Positions 1 to 13,595 of a stretch of DNA of 64,000 nucleotides are shown here, in pieces; positions within the stretch are counted from its first letter, which is position 1; each line of letters begins with the position of its first letter. Below the pieces are notes generated by a model. The model was given only the letters and a program-made list of their open reading frames with translations, ran no database searches and was not told the origin of the DNA. The DNA comes from Cydia pomonella (lineage: Eukaryota > Arthropoda > Insecta > Lepidoptera > Tortricidae): positions 5,828,001 through 5,892,000 of the forward strand of contig NC_084711.1 of assembly GCF_033807575.1 (NCBI RefSeq), given 5' to 3'. The position numbers were made by a program, and so were the translations under genes.

Positions 1-60
1 TTAATTGTTCTATGTACATATATGTAGAACCTTAACTTTTTGTTAAGCTGTTACAGAACG

Positions 61-85
61 GTAGATACTTTTGATGCTGACTGTA
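61..85. repeat. Terminal fragment of a CAGTC-type MITE
   Basis: The sequence reads into GATGCTGACTGTA, the reverse complement of the TACAGTCAGC end seen intact on the MITE at 57503-57625. Only this end is recognisable, so it is a relic or a chance match. A similar end occurs near 21930, and the opposite end near 21024. Confidence 0.3.
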
Positions 86-138
86 CTTAGGTATTCATTG
101 GACTTACTAATGTATCATATTGCGTACAATGTGTATTG

Positions 139-264
139 TACAGTCAAAGAATTTAATTTCCTACCCATTTTGTACTTTGTCACGGTGAAAATAGTACGAG
201 GTCTGTAGCGACTTTCATGTTGATAAGGTACGAAATGGGTCGGAAATTAAATTATTTGATTGTA
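139..264. mobile_element. TA-flanked palindromic MITE (Tc1/mariner-like)
   Basis: The element (141-262) is bounded by TA on both sides and opens with CAGTCAAAGAATTTAATTTC; its end is the imperfect reverse complement. The arms are about 48 bp each around a short loop, so the whole element folds into a hairpin. It carries no coding capacity. A TA target duplication and palindromic structure fit a non-autonomous Tc1/mariner element that needs a transposase supplied elsewhere. The same CAGTC terminus recurs on the MITEs near 38.8, 57.5 and 59.9 kb. Confidence 0.8.
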
Positions 265-1823
265 CGAGTAATTCGCGAGACTTCTCGTCGTTTTCACTTG
301 TTTTACAACCCTCAGCATGACCTTTTTGTGTTAGTCGTTACTATTGAAACAAGAACTATTGTTTAACAGAAAAGTAATGAACAGTGAATAAGTAAATTTT
401 TCACGTTACGCCCATGCAATGGTAGCGAAACGGCCAAGCCACATATTTCGACTAAGGTGTAGAGTTTGTGAAGTTAGGGCTTGTTGAGTTAGAAGCTTGG
501 CTCTACATGAGATCTGATAACTTTTTGACAGTGTGAGCCTTATGGTTTCGTCTTGGCAACATTTTACATGAAAATGTTTTTGGTGGGATTGTATTGTCCA
601 CAGAAAAAATGCCTGTTTTATGGGACGATTTTGACCCCACATACTACTAACCTAACCTTCCGTTATAGGACACGCTTAAAATATCATACGGCAAACATAA
701 AACCCCCTATAACATTTTTTGTATTTTTTTTTTTCTTATGCATAATTTTTAGGACTTTAAAGAGGCGATGAGGCTTTAATCGTGTATTTTTTAAGACCTA
801 AGGATCATACAAGGATTATAATATTGTCAACCCTATTAGAAAATACCTAAACACGCTACTCACATGCACGTGTTTGCGCGACTAAGCCCGGTATTGCATT
901 GGCAGACACGAAGCAAATTCCTCGCACAATTGCTACTCATATCGCAGGCTTTTAAATAGGTATATGTCAACGGAATTAAGTGATTTGCATATGTATATAC
1001 ATGTATATACATATCATATCATAATATGTATATTATTTTTTCTACTTGTGTAGAAAGCCAACACCTTCTTTTCAGTCACGTAGCTTCTTTTTGTCCATCA
1101 GGGACCCCAATATATCATACAATGGTACTCGTACGGAGATACTTGCTTTAATAGTGATGAGTTTTATATGTCGGTCAGACTTAGTCCCAAATAGACGATA
1201 TCGTAGTTAGGTACGTAATATATTGTAACTATTTGCGGTATGAATAATAATTTAAGTAGTGATATGAAATGTGTGTCTAATATCAATTTATTTAACATTG
1301 CCTTTAATTACTTTGACGTAGGTATTGTTTATTTACAATTACATGTACTATTCTGCATTAATTTATGTTAAAGTTTTTGACAGATCATCATGTCTCTAAA
1401 TTCATATGTTATGATTAATTTACATATGCTCGATTCCTGGTCTATCTATACATTTTGCCTATATTTAACGAAAAATTTAACCTAACAGTGACATACAAAA
1501 TAGTAACAATGTAAAATATTCCACTCCTTACATATACTTTTTATCTATAAAAAATAACTAGGTTCTATAGTATGTTTTCGTACAGGTTTCTTCCTTCTGT
1601 TATTTTATTTGTTGTCACATGACGTATTCGATCATTTGGCAAGGGGCCAGGTACCCATTTCCCATTGTTCAACTTGAAGTAGGTGAAAGTAGAGGGAAAG
1701 ACCGGAAAAAGAAAATAGACGATTAAATGCATTAGATAAGATACAGGATATATATTTCATTATTGCCGCTATTGACATAATAATAAACGCGTGATGTCGC
1801 ACGAGTTTCTGAAAATAAGAGAC
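265..1823. other. AT-rich non-coding stretch, no recognised feature
   Basis: No domain-bearing reading frame, repeat family or strong inverted repeat was recognised. There are short AT-rich simple runs, including ATGTATATAC repeats near 990-1030. Short open frames near 400-770 overlap on opposite strands and look like chance. Confidence 0.5.
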
Positions 1824-2290
1824 TTAAAGGTACTGTTACACATGCTGATTACTAGCACAAAAGCATGCTACTATTGAGCAATTGCTGCTTAGTAGCATGT
1901 GTGTCTAAACATTGCTAATAATGAGCATGCTCATTTTGAGTTTGCTCAAAAATCAACGGCTAGTACCGATCAGTCCGAAATAATGAACTGATATAAGCTT
2001 CTGTATGCATTGCATCGCCAGCAAAAGGATGATCTTATTTAGCTCCATACGGATAGCTGTTTGATTGTCCATGGCTTTGTTTGAACTGACAGAGAGCAAG
2101 AGAGCACGCTATAAATAGCATGTGTATTGGAGTGTTTGCTTTGAGCATGCTTATTCAGGAACATACTTACTTAAAACTAACATGCCTATTGGTAGCAAAT
2201 GTAAACTGCCCATAAGCATGCTCGTATTGAGCATACTCAGTAGCACGCTTTTTAGCATGCTATTTTAGAGCATGTGTAACAGTACCTTAA
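1824..2290. mobile_element. TTAA-flanked MITE, piggyBac-like, with AGCATGC repeats
   Basis: TTAA lies at both edges (1824-1827 and 2287-2290). The terminal inverted repeat is GGTACTGTTACACATGCT at the left, one A inside the TTAA, and its exact reverse complement at the right. The 459 bp interior has no usable reading frame. It carries many copies of the palindrome AGCATGC or GCATGC, some in TAGCATGCTA-like settings. A TTAA target is characteristic of piggyBac transposition, so a non-autonomous piggyBac-type element is the likeliest class. The termini do not match the classical CCC/GGG piggyBac ends, so the superfamily is inferred from the target only. Confidence 0.8.
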
Positions 2291-2383
2291 GAATGTTAAT
2301 TGCAGCTACAATTACTGTTGTGCTATCGTTGTTGCCGCCGCTTTATCCACAATTTCCTTGACGGTGTTGTAAAGTCCAACAAT

Positions 2384-2417
2384 AATGCAGCTGCAGTTGA
2401 TATTCGAATGTCACCTT
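2384..2417. repeat. Possible terminal relic of the GCAGCTGC MITE family
   Basis: The palindrome TGCAGCTGCA is followed by GTCACCTT. This resembles the termini of the repeats at 53.0 kb and 55.9 kb, which have GCAGCTGCA near GGTGACAGTCC. Only about 30 bp is recognisable. Confidence 0.3.
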
Positions 2418-5154
2418 AATAATAAACATTTTGTTGCTCATTTAATGGTCTACTAAACCCTTCTAGAAGTAATGAGGTTTTTAAAATGTGTGAATGCTTG
2501 ACTTAATTAAAGAACGCCCACACTTGAAATTGAGCTACAGTTGAGAAAGGGATACGATTTTGAATAATATCGCACTTAAAATAATATTCCGACTATCGGT
2601 GTCCCACTGTGATACAATGATCAAAGCTAAAAGATAAAGTAACTAACAATATCGCTTTTAAAAACTGCTTGAGATTGACCTTAAAAAAGCAATCATCTTT
2701 CACACTTTCGCTACTGTGAGAACTCTGCCGCGTACATAATTCATGTTCACGGGTCGGTGTACCAGTCGTATGAAACAATGAACATTTGTGGATAGACGGC
2801 ATACGCGAACACTCCATAGCAAATCGTCGGAACGAACGAGGCGGTTCCTGTCATTGTCTACCGCTCCACTACCGTGAATCTTCGCTTGCCTCGTGACGTG
2901 CAACACCGCGGTTCCCACGCACAAGCACCACTAAGTGCTGTATACGTCTGCAAATTGCTAAGAACGGACTGATGCTTTTATATAAATGTAGAATAGAAAG
3001 TCTGTTTATACAAGCTTTTAAAGATTCGATAAAAATTAAACCGAGAACCACTTGTCCTGAGACAAATCAGACAGCGCTTTTACTCAAGTGTCTTTACTCT
3101 GTGCGTGTAGTCGGCCACGTAAGTACATGTCGTGTATCGTAAAAGGGCACTTGAAATTGAATGAATGAATACGAATAAGTTACCGTAGCGTAATCAATCA
3201 ATAGGTCAGAGAGCCGCATCAATGCATCGTCACAAAACATTGTTATTTATTCCTCCCAAATGCCAATCATGCCCGTATGGATCAATGCCGCGTGTTATTG
3301 AACCTTTGTGGGGCTTATTTTAGACACGAGCCCAATCGGGCGCATCCGCTTGTCCTTTTTTCTCGAAAAAGGTAAACCAAAATGCCAAAACGCGGCTAGC
3401 GCCGACAAATTTAGCATTTTCATTGTGTCATTATAATTTAAATGCAACCGGGGCGTCGGGACCTGAAATATAAAATCACTTGTTGCCAGGACCCTCGAGC
3501 AACTGAGAGCCTAATCTATATGAACACAAAGGTTAATTTTCTTTCGAAGTTATTGACGTTCACTTCAAGTTTCGGTTAAATAGGGAGATAATCCTAGCGG
3601 CAAGCGTTTGCTGCTGAATAATTTTGACTTCTATTGTTCTCGCTTAAAATACCTTTTGCACACTTTGCTGAACTGTAAGTTGATTTTTTTACCGAACAAT
3701 AGAGGTAGTAGTGCGATTAGATAAAAGTGCAACAGCATGTCAACACAGACCATTTCGTGTTGTATTGTTCACGAAAGCCTTTCACTTCTAAAGAAGGGGC
3801 TAAAGTTAAGGAGCAGTTAGCTGAAAAGAAAACGTTTTCATCTTTTGAAAAGCGCTGGGTAAAAAGTTAGTTTAAATGGTTTACTCGCTTTCTTTACAAA
3901 TTCTTTACCCTGGTAAGATACTTAGTAACTCAAAATACTGGTTGAAATGCGTCCATAATAACGTACTTGGGACTTGGGACAGTCATTTTTTAGGCTAATT
4001 CGGCTGTTTTGTTCCGCAGCATTAGGACAAGTCAGCGGTCATGGGACATCATCACCCACGAATCGGTCACGGTCATGATTGTCGGTCACGATTTCAATAC
4101 AAAACGTCATTATGATGACTAATGAAATTACGAGCTAACAGAACGTATTATAGTGCTAATAAGAAACGCGTTCTTCCCACGGGCATGAAATTGAAATTAA
4201 ATGTACATATTAGAGAGGTTTCGTACTTCTATTATACGAGCACCTACTTAGTTTTAAATAAATAGTCTAACAGCAATGTCTTAACGTTGAGCGATAGTTT
4301 TTCCACCTAAGGATTTAGTTATGGCAGATATAACTCTCACTGTACTGGACAAACAGTCTTATAGTAAATAAAACTTGAATGAAATAGTAGTATGACACTT
4401 CGTTACCGCATCCACATACTAAGAAAAAACAGTATCACGATCTCACTACAAGCATTTCACATTCTTTCGTACTAATTATATATAATTGAAGACATCCATT
4501 AAGGATTTGTGATCAAAGACGATTTCTAACGCAAAAACTATTATTGACAATAATTACTTTTAATTACAGCATACAAGAGCTGAACTAAACTGATTTTAAA
4601 GCAAGTTGAACCTTAAACTCTTTAATAATAAGTCTGATATTAGTTTTTATTATAGCTTCGACAAACGAAGCTTGTAATCTTGAAAATGGGTGCAAGAGCG
4701 CTTTACTTCACATTGAGTCTTAGGTACTTAATTCCGAAACTGTAATAATATTAGGTATTTTTCTATCTGTAAAGTAATTTCATACAGCCTTACACACCTG
4801 GGCTAGGGTGTAGCGAGCTACACTCGGCCGTCTATATCTACTTGGCTTGCAACCCTTTGTTTCCCGAACTCTATAGTAATATACTATGAAATCTGTTTAA
4901 AATAAAAGTATTAAAAGTTCTGGTCTAGCCTCCAGATTAAAGTGTAATCAACATAAAAGGATTACTCGTAGTTTCTCATATCCTGCCATGAGTTGCTTGT
5001 ATGTTTTTTATGTAGAATATTTAACTAAATTAATGTTATGCTACTGGAATTAAAATTGATACAGTCTGTTGCAACTGTCCTTGGAAAATTCAGCACCAGT
5101 CAATCGTAATGTAATGTGTGATTTAGAATTTTGCAATTAAACATTACTAGCATT
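2418..5154. other. Non-coding stretch with a GC-richer block at 2.69-3.5 kb
   Basis: Base composition rises locally between about 2690 and 2950 and again between 3240 and 3480, unlike the surrounding AT-rich DNA. No splice-consistent protein-like exon or repeat family was recognised there. It could be unique regulatory DNA or an old repeat. The short frames on the minus strand at 2593-3051 overlap each other and look like chance. The rest of the stretch is plain AT-rich sequence, with a thrice-repeated TCGGTCACG-like motif near 4060-4095. Confidence 0.35.
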
Positions 5155-5245
5155 GTCACATCAGCCGCCAGCCAGAACCACTGTTGGACATACCCCAATT
5201 TCTAAGACCTTCAAAACGACCGCTCGGGCGTTGCCATGAATGCAG
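5155..5245 (-). mobile_element. RTE-type LINE 3' end, decayed, antisense
   Basis: The plus strand reads CATCAGCCGCCAGCC, then CCACTGTTGGACATA and CCCCAATTTCTAAGACC. This is the pattern of the antisense 3' end of lepidopteran RTE-clade LINEs, where 'CCACTGCTGGACATAGGCCT' is usual. It is short and diverged. A second antisense end of this type lies near 63.5 kb and a sense one near 10.7 kb. Confidence 0.5.
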
Positions 5246-7252
5246 TTTTCCTGCAAATATAGCACCTATCACCTTTACACTATCCATTAAAAACATAATC
5301 AGCATTGCTACATTTCTCTAACTAATAAGATACCACACCTTCACACATAAGTAAGTACCTGAACATACGAACACGTGTCCACAGCCCTGCTGGAACAAGT
5401 CAATTATAATGATTATCCCTGAACCGCCGACCTTTACGAAGCTGTTTTTTTAGCTGCACTACACTACTCGAACCATCCTCTTCAAAGGGTAACATGCATC
5501 GTTGACGCTATTTATAAACGTTCCGCTCAAGTTTTTGGGTTCCGTAAAATCATTATTAGGCTTTCGAATTAATAAAATTATTGTTTCTCTTATCAGATGA
5601 AGGAATACATTACTGATTTGTAATTTGTCTTTTCTATTTATTTTGTTTTAAAGCAAGACACAAATTACAAAATACGAGTTTTTAAAAGTAGCTGCCAAGT
5701 CGTGCCAACACTTGTTGGCAGTTACTATAAAAAGCTCGTAATCCGTTATATCATGTCTCGTAATGTTTGCGGCAAAAAAAAATAACGTGGTTTTATTTAA
5801 AGTGTAACTTAAAAAAAAAAACTTCTTTATTAATTATTACACGGATATATTCTAGGTATATCTGATTAAATTTATCGCCCTTATTTGATTTACACACTGT
5901 ATAACATTAAGACCGGTTTTAGGCTCCATTTTTAACCTTCAGAGATAAAAAACAACAGTTATTTTCTTATTAGAATTAGAATGTTCGACCGATAATACCT
6001 TGTACGATTATATACCAAACAAAAACTCTGCCTTCTTCAGAGTCTGGTCCACGTAACCACGTGATCCACGTAAGTGCATGGTTTAACCTTCCATATGCTC
6101 CTGTCAAAAATTAGCCATTTAAGTAATCATTATAATTTCATGTTTAAGTTGAATATATATGGAGTATATCTGCTACTAAGCATACCAATGGTTAACTTTA
6201 CATTTGATGACCAAATTTAAAAAATATTTTTGGTGGAACCCTAGCAAGCTTCATCTCGCACTTGGCAGCCTGTTGTTTTTTTCCCGACTCCTGCGCACCG
6301 GCGCGCGCACCTGCCCCCGTTCTCGCGACTGATTGGTCGGCGCACGAGTCAATAACCAAGACACTCATTCAGCCCACCCTGGACTTGAACCCTTATCTCG
6401 TCTGATGAGTACGTTGTAAGGTTCTCGTTCAAGGACGAAAGGGAAACTGTTTTGAGGTAGTTTACTTTAAATACGATTTCATTGTATAATACCAATAGGT
6501 ACGAACTTTAGCTTCGCACTACATTCAAATATAAATATCACGAACGCATTCTTCTGAGAATCTCCTAAGTATCTTCCAACACACCTTTAAGCAGTTGATC
6601 TGGAAGACGCCGCACATAACCATTATATCTTATTGGTTTATTTTCTCAATCCAAGCTTATGTTGTGCGTAGGTAGAAGCGCTAGCGTCAAATATGTGGCC
6701 ATAATATTAATTCTTCACGATTATAATCTTTTAAATACCCCCATTCTTATCTACTATTAATACATTGAATGGAATTAAAAGCCGCGCCATAAACGTTAGC
6801 AGATAGACCAAGATTTATATACGACAGAGTTCCGACACAACAGAACATTTATCCCGACCGACACATTACTCTCCAAGCGCGCATATCACTTGATCTCCAG
6901 CTTGAAATTCCGTATGTACAAATAGAATATTATTTAAAAAACTATGCTAACGGTACGGACTGCTACTCTTGAAGCGATTGACAAGCAGATAACATTTAGC
7001 TGGCTACCACGTCTATAGCAGGCCATTAAACAAATAGACAGCTTACGAAGGCAAATTGATTGTTGTGATAAGTCACTTTGACTACAACAACAAAGGTAAG
7101 AGCCGTGATTAAACTCGTTTTGAGAACGCCGAAATTATATTAGGCGTTGATAAGATATAGCTAACTAGCCATTATTACGGCGAGAACCAATTTTGCAGCA
7201 TCCGGCATTTGTAATAACTGTATGGGGATTTCCGAAGTAATCTAAATATACT
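5246..7252. other. AT-rich non-coding stretch with one GC-rich patch
   Basis: No gene or repeat family was recognised. A GC-rich patch at about 6285-6345 (CACCGGCGCGCGCACCTG) stands out against the AT-rich background. I see no reading frame or TATA/initiator arrangement that would make it a credible promoter. Confidence 0.4.
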
Positions 7253-7340
7253 TGGTTTATATCAATGATTAATGAATAGTTGATATAAACCATACGCTTT
7301 ATTTAGCGACATGAATCATACGCTTTATTTGGCGGTAGCA
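7253..7340. repeat. 12 bp hairpin followed by a 26 bp direct repeat
   Basis: TGGTTTATATCA (7253-7264) pairs exactly with TGATATAAACCA (7281-7292) across a 16 bp loop. Immediately after, CATACGCTTTATTT occurs twice, about 26 bp apart, the first copy overlapping the end of the stem. No larger element is evident. Confidence 0.6.
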
Positions 7341-10300
7341 GAATATACAATAGTTTTGTTTTTACCCTTCGAGAAACTCTATAAAAGGCACAGAACCCAC
7401 ATTGACTTTCGTTTTGCAACGTTATTGAGGAAACAATGCTAGTACCGCAATCAGTAGCAATAACTACCGACTTTGATACCTGATGTGAACACGTATCTAA
7501 AGATCAGGAAATCATTGCACAACAAAGGCACACTATTCATAATTCCGTGCCACTTTCCCATTGAACTTATTTGACGTAGTACATAAATATTTATTCACCA
7601 TTTGTGATTCCATGTTCTGGCAGCTATTCTGTCGGCGACGGCACAAAGTATCGAGACGGTGGCATAAAAACCAGTAACATGGAATATCTACGGGAAAACA
7701 TTCCTTGGGCTGACTGTCGCCTGTCAGCGACTCGATAGCATCAAACGGGAAATGCCTGGCTTTCAAATTGACCGGCAAATCGGCTTGCGTGAGTTGACAG
7801 AGAAAAATACGGAAAATACTTATTGCTTGCAAATTGACTCCAATTTGCACGAACGAAGGAAGCGAAAAGAAAATTTATTTTTAAAAGGAGTACGAAGTAA
7901 AGCCAGTCAATGCGCATGTAGGATTTAATTTATTATACTCTTAATGTAGGTACAAAATTAGTTAAAAGTGAAACATTAATTGAAACATTAGTTTGTTGTA
8001 TTTTACGTGTTTTTGACAGTTCAAAGTCGCGTATGCACCATTTTTTAGTGCAATGTATAAATAATGAAAGGTGGAACACTAATAAACTTGTGAATTGTTA
8101 GTTAATGTTGATGAATGTTATATTTTGATACGATTCAAAATTTGTATTTTACGTATATAAGTTCGTAAATAAGATTATCAGGCCCGACTGATGTTGGGCC
8201 CGACATCGGAAAGTGTGGATGTAATTGGCGCTTTAGTATTCATTGTCGAAATAATAAAATACTCTGATCGAGATTAATTCATGCAAACCATATACGCAGA
8301 TTGTAAATTCGTATAACCTATGGCTTATTGTTACAACTCCAAGCTATGAATCATTTCATTATTGTTTCTTACTATCTCACTGCGCCGGCGCGAACTATAA
8401 TTTCTTATTGTTTTCTAATCGCTAGCGGAGTATAATTGTTGAATAATGTTTGATCATTTATTACCAATCTCTAATAATACGTCAGCATGGAAAATTTAAG
8501 GAGCCATTTAATTGGTTTGTTAATATCATGATATACGAGTAAGTACGTAATTTAAATTTAGGAGCTATTGTTTCCGATATCTCAGGCTTTACGTTTACAA
8601 ACAATGTGCTTAATCGATTCTGAAGATTGTTGAAACTAGTAGAAACAATAGCTTATTGTGAAATAATACGACTAACCCCGCAAATTCGGACAGAGAATGA
8701 TTCTCGCTTTTACATTGTATTCTTGCCTAAACTTAACTAAATGATTACCTTTTAATCTTTAATTAATGTTAGTACTTTTTTGCATAAGTAATTGATAAGG
8801 CACATACTATTTATTATGATCTTATGAAGTATTTTTAAGTTTCAAGTTTTAATCACTGTTTCAATTTATTTCTCAATAGCAATCCGATGCTTCGATAAAC
8901 ACCCAAACAAAACTTCAAAACGAAATCTTATAACTTCAAAAGTGTAGACGCTTTCTTTGTTGCCTCGGGCGCTACTATTAACCGCGCGAAATGTTATCCT
9001 TTTACACAAACATTTACTTTAAAATAAAATTTGCATTTTAAAAACGAGTGGCGTTGTGACTGCTCATATAGCTCCCACATAAAAAAGAATATTTAAAATG
9101 CTACCTATTTCCTTTGAGTCGGTCGATAAGCTGTGTAATTCTCTCCGGACCAGAGCTTTGCCTTTCACCTGCAATTGCAATTACAAATGCACTTTGTAAC
9201 GGAATAAAAAATATATACCTACCGGTGTAGAAAGGATTAGGAATGCTTTGTACATTTTATTGGATTTCACGTTCTGCTGTATTTCCAACACAATCCCTAT
9301 GTCCATGAATAGGATTGTCCAGCGAAAATTTAGCTTCGTGGATCCTATGATTCACAATTCCCCCAAAAAATGCATAGAATGAAAGAATTAGGTCAAAGCG
9401 GCTAGCTTTATGAGTTTAATAAAAACATCAAATGATGAAACACACGAATCGTATCTAATATTCGAGCTAAAACGCTCGCACGTCGCGAATTTTGACCGAC
9501 GTTTCCGGCCTTCAGACATTTACCCATTTGAAAAATATTTCTTATCCAAATCATTTAAGATCTGTCAAAGACTAAAACATATTTTGAACAGAAAACACCA
9601 AGCCTCCAATCCCCGGTATTAAAAAGATTGTATCCGCGCGGCCCCTGTGTATCTTTATAGTCCATAAATAAATTGCGAATCGCCTTCTTAATTAGGTTCA
9701 AGAAACCAGTTCCGAGTCCATTTTCAATTTGGCTCTCTTAAAAGGCGTTTAGTCTCATCAAGACAGTCGAGGCATTAGTGGTTCATTTAATATTGCTTTA
9801 ATGTTATATTATATTTAATTAATTTTAATATCTAAGCAGATACATTGAAACAAACAGTCAACTTTATAATGAAGTAGGGTTGACTGAGGACAATTGAAAC
9901 AATTTATGTTTGATGGCCTGTAAGCCCTGTAACTATTTTATTTTTAAAGTTATAAAGAAATGTGCCTATGTTATCAAAGGTTTTTTTTTTATTAAATTGG
10001 TTTGAAAGCGCTTCCACCCATGGTTATGTAATGATAGGAAATTAAAGAAAACGTAGGTCAATGGTTCAATTGACCCCTAATGAGTGTTAATTGAAACACT
10101 ATGTGAGGACATTTGAAACATAATAATTTATTCAGTATAATAAAATTACTTAAATATTTTTTATTTTTTCTTATCTAGTTTTAATAACTCTCGCGGTTTA
10201 TCACGTGATCAACTCAAGTTGGACAACATATTACAAAAATTTTACAATTGATTAGCATCAGAAAATCTTGATTAATAGAATGGATACAAAAAAAATTAAG

Positions 10301-10650
10301 ACTTCTAAACTTCTTTGTTGCGATTACCATAATGCCAATGCGATAATGCATAATTTTGTTTCATACCAAAATGTTTGTTTCAATTGTAATAACGTTTAAA
10401 TCTTTACCATAACAAATACTTTTTGTATACAAATTTTACCGTACTTTTAGTTTACAAACAACACTCCATCGCTGTTTGATGGCAATGAAATTATTCCATT
10501 ATTCCCATTTCAAAACACCAAAAGAATTACTCAAAACACACAAGTAAACAAAATTAAACGAAAAAGTATGCGAGCACAGGTAGGTACTTTATACTGCGAA
10601 ATTTTGAATGGCTTCTCAAGCGCTTGATCGGTACCTATTCATATATTAGT
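7341..10650. other. AT-rich non-coding stretch, no recognised feature
   Basis: The only long frame is a 105-codon minus-strand frame at 7533-7850. It has no family I recognise, no convincing start context and no flanking splice signals that decide it. The palindromic GGCCCGAC/TTGGGCCC block near 8183-8203 is too short to classify. Otherwise plain AT-rich DNA. Confidence 0.4.
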
Positions 10651-10654
10651 TTCA

Positions 10655-10770
10655 GTGGGATTGGCGGGATCTTGCTCAAACGCTCAGCAGAGGGAGGATT
10701 GGAAAGGCAGAGGGGAGACCATTACCCAGCAGTAGGACACAGAAATAAGCTAAAAAAAATGTATCGAATG
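10655..10770 (+). mobile_element. RTE-type LINE 3' end, sense
   Basis: The stretch reads AGAGGGAGGATTGG, then AGAGGGGAGACC, then TTACCCAGCAGTAGGACAC and AATAAGCTAAAAAAAA. This is the pattern seen at the 3' end of lepidopteran RTE-clade LINEs ('CCCAGCAGTGGGAC' followed by an A-rich tail). It is 5' truncated, as is usual for LINE insertions, and has no intact coding sequence. Confidence 0.6.
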
Positions 10771-13595
10771 AATCGTAATCAAGAGCATAAAGATGGATAT
10801 AACTAAATATCTATTGTCTGTTGATGACTTCAAATATCCTAACCAGAATCTTTAATACCTATATATTATAGTTACCTACTTTCCTTGATGTCATACATAG
10901 GTATACATTACTAATATACACAGTCTCAAGATTGAGACAGTGATTTTTTTTATATATTTCATTCTCGTCTATCCACACTATCAGGTGATAAATTAATTTT
11001 CAAACCAGATCCGAAATGATATGTTAGTTATTCAAAGTTCAAGACAATTTATTATTTTATCTCACTCAATCAATCATCACCTATAGAATGTCTTCTAACA
11101 TTTGAACTATTCCGTATCGCATCGCAACGTTAGACTTAGAACTTTCCATACTCATAAATATTGGTGAACTAAAATGGTGGGTGTTAATAATTATACTAAT
11201 CTAAATGCCCAAGAAGGCGGCCGTAAAAATACCTCTATATTTGTTTATTAGCGGTTCTACGGTAGCCATATTGCTATCGGTCGATAATATCTATTGATGA
11301 ATATGGGCGTACGTAAGTACTTTTGCCTAGGCAGTTGGGATAACTTAATTATAAACTTAAGAGTTGTAAGGCAAATTGAAGAAGACATTAAGGAGTTTAC
11401 AAGGTTTCGTTGACTTGAGCGATGGCTGTTTTGGAATAATGCTGTTTGTCAAAATTTGTGAATTCTACTTAATGTCAACGGGGAATTTAGTAATTAAATT
11501 ACTGTTAATTATTGTCTCGATAATAAGAGTTCTGATAGCAAGTTAGGTAGCTTCTTCTGCTGATTGGTGTTCAGAATCTTAAGGTGGATAAAAAATGTAG
11601 GTAAGTACAAAGTTAAAATTATTAAAACGAGCAAATTGATCCCATAAGTCCGATTCCGATTCCGATGTCCACGGACAAAGTTGTTTACGGAGACACATTT
11701 TTTTTGTAATAACATAGAATAATTTATCTTATAAGAACTTGACCGATCTCTGCCGATCTTTCCTCATAAGACATCAAAATCGGGTTCTTAATGACAGGAA
11801 CGTTTACCGATCATAATCAATTGGTTAAAACGATCTGGCTTAACTATATAGGTATGTTTGTTTGCCTCCGATGTGGTAAGCTGATGTCGATATTTTACTT
11901 TTATATTACGATGAACCTATATGAGAGTTCAACGAACAGAGCTTTCTATATCAACTTCGGCATCCTGTGGTCTTACCTTTTTACCGTCCACTTTTTGTTG
12001 ACAGTCGACAATATGCGGCGCGTGACAGCTCGCGGGTGCCCTGCGCCTATCTCTATAAAACACCTACCATTCATGGCAAAAACTTCCATGACACAACCCA
12101 AAAACAACTTTATCATCTCCACTTAAGTCTTCATTTTGACCGTTGAATTCAAATGAATCATGAATGATAAGCAAGACTGTAATAGTTCATGAGTTTTGGG
12201 ATTTTAGACTTTAAGTTGTAGATGTAAGTTTGATTTCCGCTTGTAAGGTGTGTTAAAGGATTTGTTTTGGTGTAACGAAATAATCGGGCGCCCGCGTTCG
12301 TAATAAAACGACACAAAGGAACGGTCAATGTGTCTCGTGCCACGATTTCTGTCAGACCCAGGAAAGCTTGTTTTTTACCTTAGTACTTTATAAAGGTTTT
12401 TTCTTCGTCAATATCACGAAATAAAATAACAAAAAATTATAATATACCTTCACATAACTTGATGTTTGTGTATTATTATGAAAAAGTTTATTTGTAAGAT
12501 ACATAATATCACTTACTCAAGATTTATCTACGTAAGACAGATAAGTATTAGTTCACAGTTTCAAAAGAGAGTGCCATTAGGCACCTCGTATCATTACTAA
12601 TTGAATTACCTTCGCAAACTTCATCATAAGTATTAAAGTACAGATTCAATTTATTTTGCTTGTTACTTAGGCATCTAGAATTCTAGATAAATACACGGTC
12701 TTTCTATTTCTACGCTGTTAAGTACTCAAGTAGATGCAGATATAGTTTTCTAGTTAGGTTACTGAGATTTAACAACAAAAATAAGTAAATAAAGCTACCT
12801 ATTAATAACAACTTCAGAACGTTGGGAAAAAATAAAATTCTTTTTAAGACAGCCATACATAGTAAAGAAAAGTTCACTAAAATTATCTTTAAAATAAATA
12901 GGGTACTCTTAAAAGGCGTGTCATAAACTTATTCAGTAAAATGATTAAAGAAGTAGCTCAAACATTTTATAAGCTTAATAAAATAACAGCATTTGCCTCA
13001 TTGTTATTTAAAGGGCGTCGAAAACCCTTCATTTGAAGGGCAATTCTGTTATCTTTTATTGTTACTGGCGCCGCTGTTCAGTTTATTCAAACAAACGAAT
13101 TTAATCGAATTCGTATTTATTACAGCAAATCGAATAATATAATTTAAAGAAGTAACCCGCCTCGCCTGTGTCCAGCGATTGTGTTGTCTGAGTTTTTTGG
13201 TAAATCAGCAGCGGGGATGATGTCATGTGAGGACTTCTTACAAACGTAGTCCCCATTTTCCTCTTGAATATTAGGTAACATTATATAAAATATTATCACG
13301 CAATGTGATGTAAGCCACCACAGCTACTTCGTTTGCGTTATTTATATTATAAGGGTAAGGAGTTTTAATATTTGTATTAGAATTTGTTTCCCAAATCTTA
13401 TAATTATCAAAAAATAGAAAAAAGTCAAACGAAGGGCATAACTTTTATTAATATACAATGAATTGTCTAAAAATATTTTCTATCATGTCAATAAGCAGGG
13501 AGGAAAATGAGGACTATGTTTGTGTGTTGCTCTGAGAATTTGACGTACGTACATTTGCATATGGTGAATGCATTGGTGTCTTTTACTAAATCGCT
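10771..13595. other. AT-rich non-coding stretch, no recognised feature
   Basis: No repeat family or domain was recognised. A 111-codon plus-strand frame at 11791-12126 contains a CLRCG pair of cysteines, but it has no recognisable domain and its composition matches the background. It is treated as chance. Confidence 0.4.

Noticed and set aside
6285..6345. GC-rich patch as a promoter
   Set aside because: No TATA or initiator arrangement, no downstream exon, and high GC alone is weak evidence in this type of genome.
7533..7850. 105-codon minus-strand open frame
   Set aside because: No recognisable domain, no orthologue pattern I know, no decisive start or splice context, and composition like its surroundings.
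11791..12126. 111-codon plus-strand open frame with CLRCG
   Set aside because: A single cysteine pair is not a domain. The frame is rich in AT-driven residues and lacks any family signal.
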